Shown: in pieces, positions 57,346 through 60,000 of the stretch
How the letters are laid out: each line of letters begins with the position of its first letter
How positions within the stretch are numbered: the stretch's first letter is position 1
Assembly: GCF_963678635.1 (NCBI RefSeq)
Contig: NC_087070.1
Coordinates: forward strand, 7,290,539 to 7,350,538
DNA length: 60,000 nt
Origin: Symsagittifera roscoffensis
Taxonomy: Eukaryota > Xenacoelomorpha > Acoela > Convolutidae
Reading direction: 5' to 3'
Translations under genes and position numbers: made by a program
The notes under the pieces: generated by a model
Databases searched by the model: none
Told to the model about the DNA's origin: nothing
What the model saw: the letters and a program-made list of their open reading frames with translations, nothing else

Positions 57346-58069
57346 TTGAAACAGGGTGCCGGTCTGTTCCTTGTTTCCCTAGTCAGAAACCCAATTAACG
57401 CCATTGCATTTTAGAAAGCTAGAATAGAATCGGAAAGAGATGAACATGATGACTGTTTCAAACCCGAGTGTTTAGAGGAAGAGGAGTGCCGATGTGAAAG
57501 TGACGGGAAGTGTATTCCAAAAAAATGGGTGTGCGACCGCGAACAAGATTGCGTAGCGCTTCGGATGAGCCAAAAAGTTGTCCCCCTGTCCTGAATACCA
57601 ATGCCCTACTTTCAAAAATTGCATAGACTACGTGGATGTCTGCGATGGCGGTTAGTGTCAAAAATTTCATTGCATTTAGAAGTGGCCCCGTTATCCCTTT
57701 GGAAACAAAAACTATTAAAAATGGGCTCTTTTCCGATTTTAGCCACATTCGAAAATTTTTGTTTTCATACGTGTTTTTAAATTCGTGTTACGATGTAATG
57801 CATAAAGTTCAAACGATGTGTCATTCTCGTTTCAGAAATTAGTTTGTTCACTAGTTTGTTGAGAAATTTCATTACGGTAAACTTCTAAAAATAAAAAAGC
57901 GAAAATGTGCAATTGATCTACATAGAAATAAATTATGAACAAAAATTTAGGTTAAAAATTTTTCAATTTGTTGCGCTTAGAGAACTATTCCGCCCCTTTC
58001 ATGGATTCTAGTTGTTGCCATTTTACAAGCAGAACATATAAGTAATCATCGTTGTTGTTGGTTGAGTAA

Positions 58070-58300
58070 TATTTAAGACCATTTATCCACGAGTGAAAGG
58101 ACCAACATACGAGCTGTTCAGCTCATCACGGCAAACACCTGCTGTGCCCCTGCTGAAGAACAACATGTAAATTTTTTTGGATATTTTTCTGGACTGGGTA
58201 ATACAGCTTCAGCCTAGCAACGAGCACAGATCAAAGTGGGCCTCGAACATCCGCCCATTCGCTTTGTAGAGCGGAGACGTAACCACTTCACCACTGCTCC
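58070..58300 (-). mobile_element. tRNA-derived SINE family 1, copy 21 nt upstream of a 3' splice site
   Basis: The head (reverse of ..CACCACTGCTCC at 58,289-58,300) begins only 21 nt before the exon B start at 58,321. The body runs to the AAGACCATTTATCC tail near 58,070. Confidence 0.75.
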
Positions 58301-58728
58301 ACGTCAAATTTCTGTTTCAGTTAATCATTGCGGAGATTTCTCTGACGAGCTGGACTGTAATCCGGATCATCCATCATCTTACAGATGCGCAGACTCTGAT
58401 GTTTCTGATGTTTTTGTGCCAGTCGAAAAGCTTTGCGATGGAAAACGCGATTGCCCATATGTATATTTGGACGAATTTCGGTGCAAACTCTGCTTACCGC
58501 ACGAGATAGAGTGCGAAGATGGCAATGGTTGTATCCCAATGGGGGGGGGGGGGGGGCTTTGTGATGGAACGAAACACTGTGAAGACGGATCTGACGAGAG
58601 TAGCTATTATTGGCAGTGTCCAATGTGCGAATCTGATGAATTCGAGTGTATCGATGGTTCTGGGTGCGTTCCGAAGTCCAAGAAGTGCGACAGGACACCG
58701 AACTGCGAAGTCCAAGAAGTGCGACAGG

Positions 58729-58957
58729 GGGAGCAGTGGTGAAGTGGTTATGTCTCCGCCTCTCAATCGAAAGGTCGGATGTTCGAGGCCCACCATGATC
58801 CGTGCTCGTTGCTTGAGGGTGAGGCAACATTACCCAGCCCAGAAAAATAACCAAAAAAAATTGCATGTAGTTCTTAAGCAGGGGCACAACAGCGGTTCGC
58901 CGTGATGAGCTGTACAGCTCGTATGTTGGTCCTATCCCTCGTGGATAAATGATCTTA
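58729..58957 (+). mobile_element. tRNA-derived SINE family 1, inserted in an LDLa coding exon
   Basis: Begins GGAGCAGTGGTGAAGTGG, has the GATGTTCGAGGCC B-box-like motif and ends ATAAATGATCTTA. AACTGCGA occurs before (58,701-58,708) and after (58,958-58,965), consistent with a target duplication. Between the left copy and the SINE lies a repeat of the 22 bp found at 58,673-58,694. Confidence 0.75.
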
Positions 58958-59038
58958 AACTGCGATGACGGATCGGATGAAACGTACTGTAGATCAGTGT
59001 TTGGAGATAATTCGACCTTAGGTTCTAATAACTCATAG

Positions 59039-60000
59039 AGTAATTTCATTTAATATCTTGGTAAAGATTATTTAATGAATGTGTTAATTAGAGCGGTTAG
59101 GTTTGTGGTACATTGAATTCTTTGGAAATTTGTAGTGCTAAATCAATCTCGCTGTTGTGTTGGTTGAATCACAGGTGCAGGTCTTCTGTGATCCTAACAT
59201 AGACGTTTTTGTCATGTGCTGATGATATATTATCAGCTTAAGACAAACCCGTTAAAACTAAGATTGCAATATTACTATAATTTGCAAACGTTGTAAACGT
59301 GGGTTATTTGTTGTTGGTGAATGGATGTTTTTTTAGTGGTGTCTATATTATCAGTATCATTAATAAAAGTCTTCTTCAATTTCATTTTCTGCGTTATAAG
59401 TAATATTTAAGAAAGAGATGAACATGATATGATGAGTATGAAGTCTGAACATGCCAAAAATTTGTCGCGGAAGTCTGGGTATAAGTCTGGGACCTCTACC
59501 CGGGTTGTAGCAGAAGCCTAGAATTAGTAACCAGAAGGCTGGGCAGAGCTACAGCCTCTGGACACAAATAAGTCGAATAAAATTTTATTTTGTATCGTTT
59601 GGTTTGCCTTTTGTATCGTTTGGTTTGCTTTAGAAACAAATAAATTAAACTAATTTTATGAATTAGATTAGCAGTGAGGTTGTAAAGATAGATTTCAGAT
59701 AGACGTACAATTTCCAAGGTAAGTAGAAACCTTACAACAATTTGCATAGGAGAAAAATTATGAAATGTCTTGTTTGATCCAGTTTTGAATATCAATAACA
59801 TTTTTAAAAAACTTCAATCAACCCAATTGAAAAAAAAAGTGGTAAATTAAGTGGAAACGACCCCAATTTATTCAAATTGATGCTCTAAAAGCTTCAAAAC
59901 TATCACTTATTTTGATCTTTCAACTAAGCGGGAGTACGAACTTATCAGGTCGAGATAAGGTTTTGTGAATTACCGACTCTTTTTTAAGGTAGAAGTTACA
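59039..60000. other. Intergenic to the right edge; no gene seen
   Basis: AT-rich. A 19-bp tandem repeat (TTTGTATCGTTTGGTTTGC, twice) lies at about 59,588-59,630. AATAAA occurs near 59,576. No supported ORF. Confidence 0.4.

Larger units (their letters stand above)
57415..59038 (+). pseudogene. LDL-receptor class A repeat gene, disrupted (exons 57415-57650, 58321-59038)
   Basis: Exon A encodes CLEEEECRCESDGKCIPKKW and VCDREQDC, an LDLa repeat, then loses frame twice (about 57,553-57,560 and before 57,602) before starting a second repeat that ends at a donor (GGCG|GTTAGT). Exon B (acceptor TTTCTGTTTCAG) completes that repeat (HCGDFSDELDC) and encodes two further repeats, including one with a G16 run (58,541-58,556) at a loop. 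A fourth repeat begins (CESDEFECIDGSGCVPKSKKC) and is cut by a SINE. The Cys and SDE end of an LDLa repeat, with a stop at 59,036-59,038, follows the SINE. LDLa modules bind calcium and protein ligands at the cell surface or in secreted proteins. Frameshifts plus insertion suggest a pseudogene; sequencing error is the alternative for the frameshifts. Confidence 0.65.

Noticed and set aside
58321-59049. 242-codon minus-strand ORF over the LDLa exon
   Set aside because: Shadow of the cysteine-patterned plus-strand LDLa exon and SINE.

Overview
This is an AT-rich animal (metazoan) genomic window, most likely from an arthropod. It has spliced host genes with consensus GT-AG introns: an ISG12/IFI27-like gene, an eight-exon secreted ADAM-type metalloprotease gene and an LDL-receptor class A gene. 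It also has long introns, tRNA-derived SINEs, satellite-like repeats and LTR retroelements. The species cannot be fixed from the sequence; the arthropod call rests mainly on the arthropod-virus-like glycoprotein and is inference.

Layout. 1-7.8 kb (+): an envelope-bearing element cut by the left window edge. Four open frames are packed end to end: a 62-aa membrane peptide, a 378-codon frame with no ATG, an intact 872-aa envelope-like glycoprotein and an intact 597-aa protein of unknown family. A 3'-UTR mini-intron starts 3 nt after the last stop. 7.8-12.1 kb: an ISG12-like gene, with one large hairpin upstream and another inside its intron. 13.0-15.2 kb: a host repeat unit and a second, partial copy of it. 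That second copy is split by a Ty3/gypsy-like retrotransposon (15,233-24,149) with 2.2-kb LTRs, a 5-bp target duplication, a frameshifted pol and no recognisable integrase. 24.1-40.25 kb: a composite array of about 9-kb tandem duplicates, each made of gypsy 3' part, LTR, host repeat and reversed, broken envelope element, ending in an envelope 5' fragment. 40.25-40.65 kb: a decayed coding fragment, tetraspanin-like at best. 41.9-52.0 kb (-): the ADAM gene, whose eight exons join to exactly 653 codons, plus a downstream EGF-like exon. 52-57 kb: mostly non-coding, with a decayed small secreted gene and four 233-bp tandem repeats. 57.4-59.04 kb (+): LDL-receptor class A exons with frameshifts and a SINE inserted in coding sequence.

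The host genes look unrelated to one another. The coherent unit is the envelope-bearing element. Its left copy keeps overlapping intact frames (13-nt and 4-nt overlaps) in a virus-like polycistronic order, while the right-hand copies are broken and share lesions, so they were amplified after decay. An extra large ORF downstream of an envelope, a long ATG-less frame upstream and a conserved post-stop intron are together unusual for a retroelement, and this is the best candidate here for an undescribed system.
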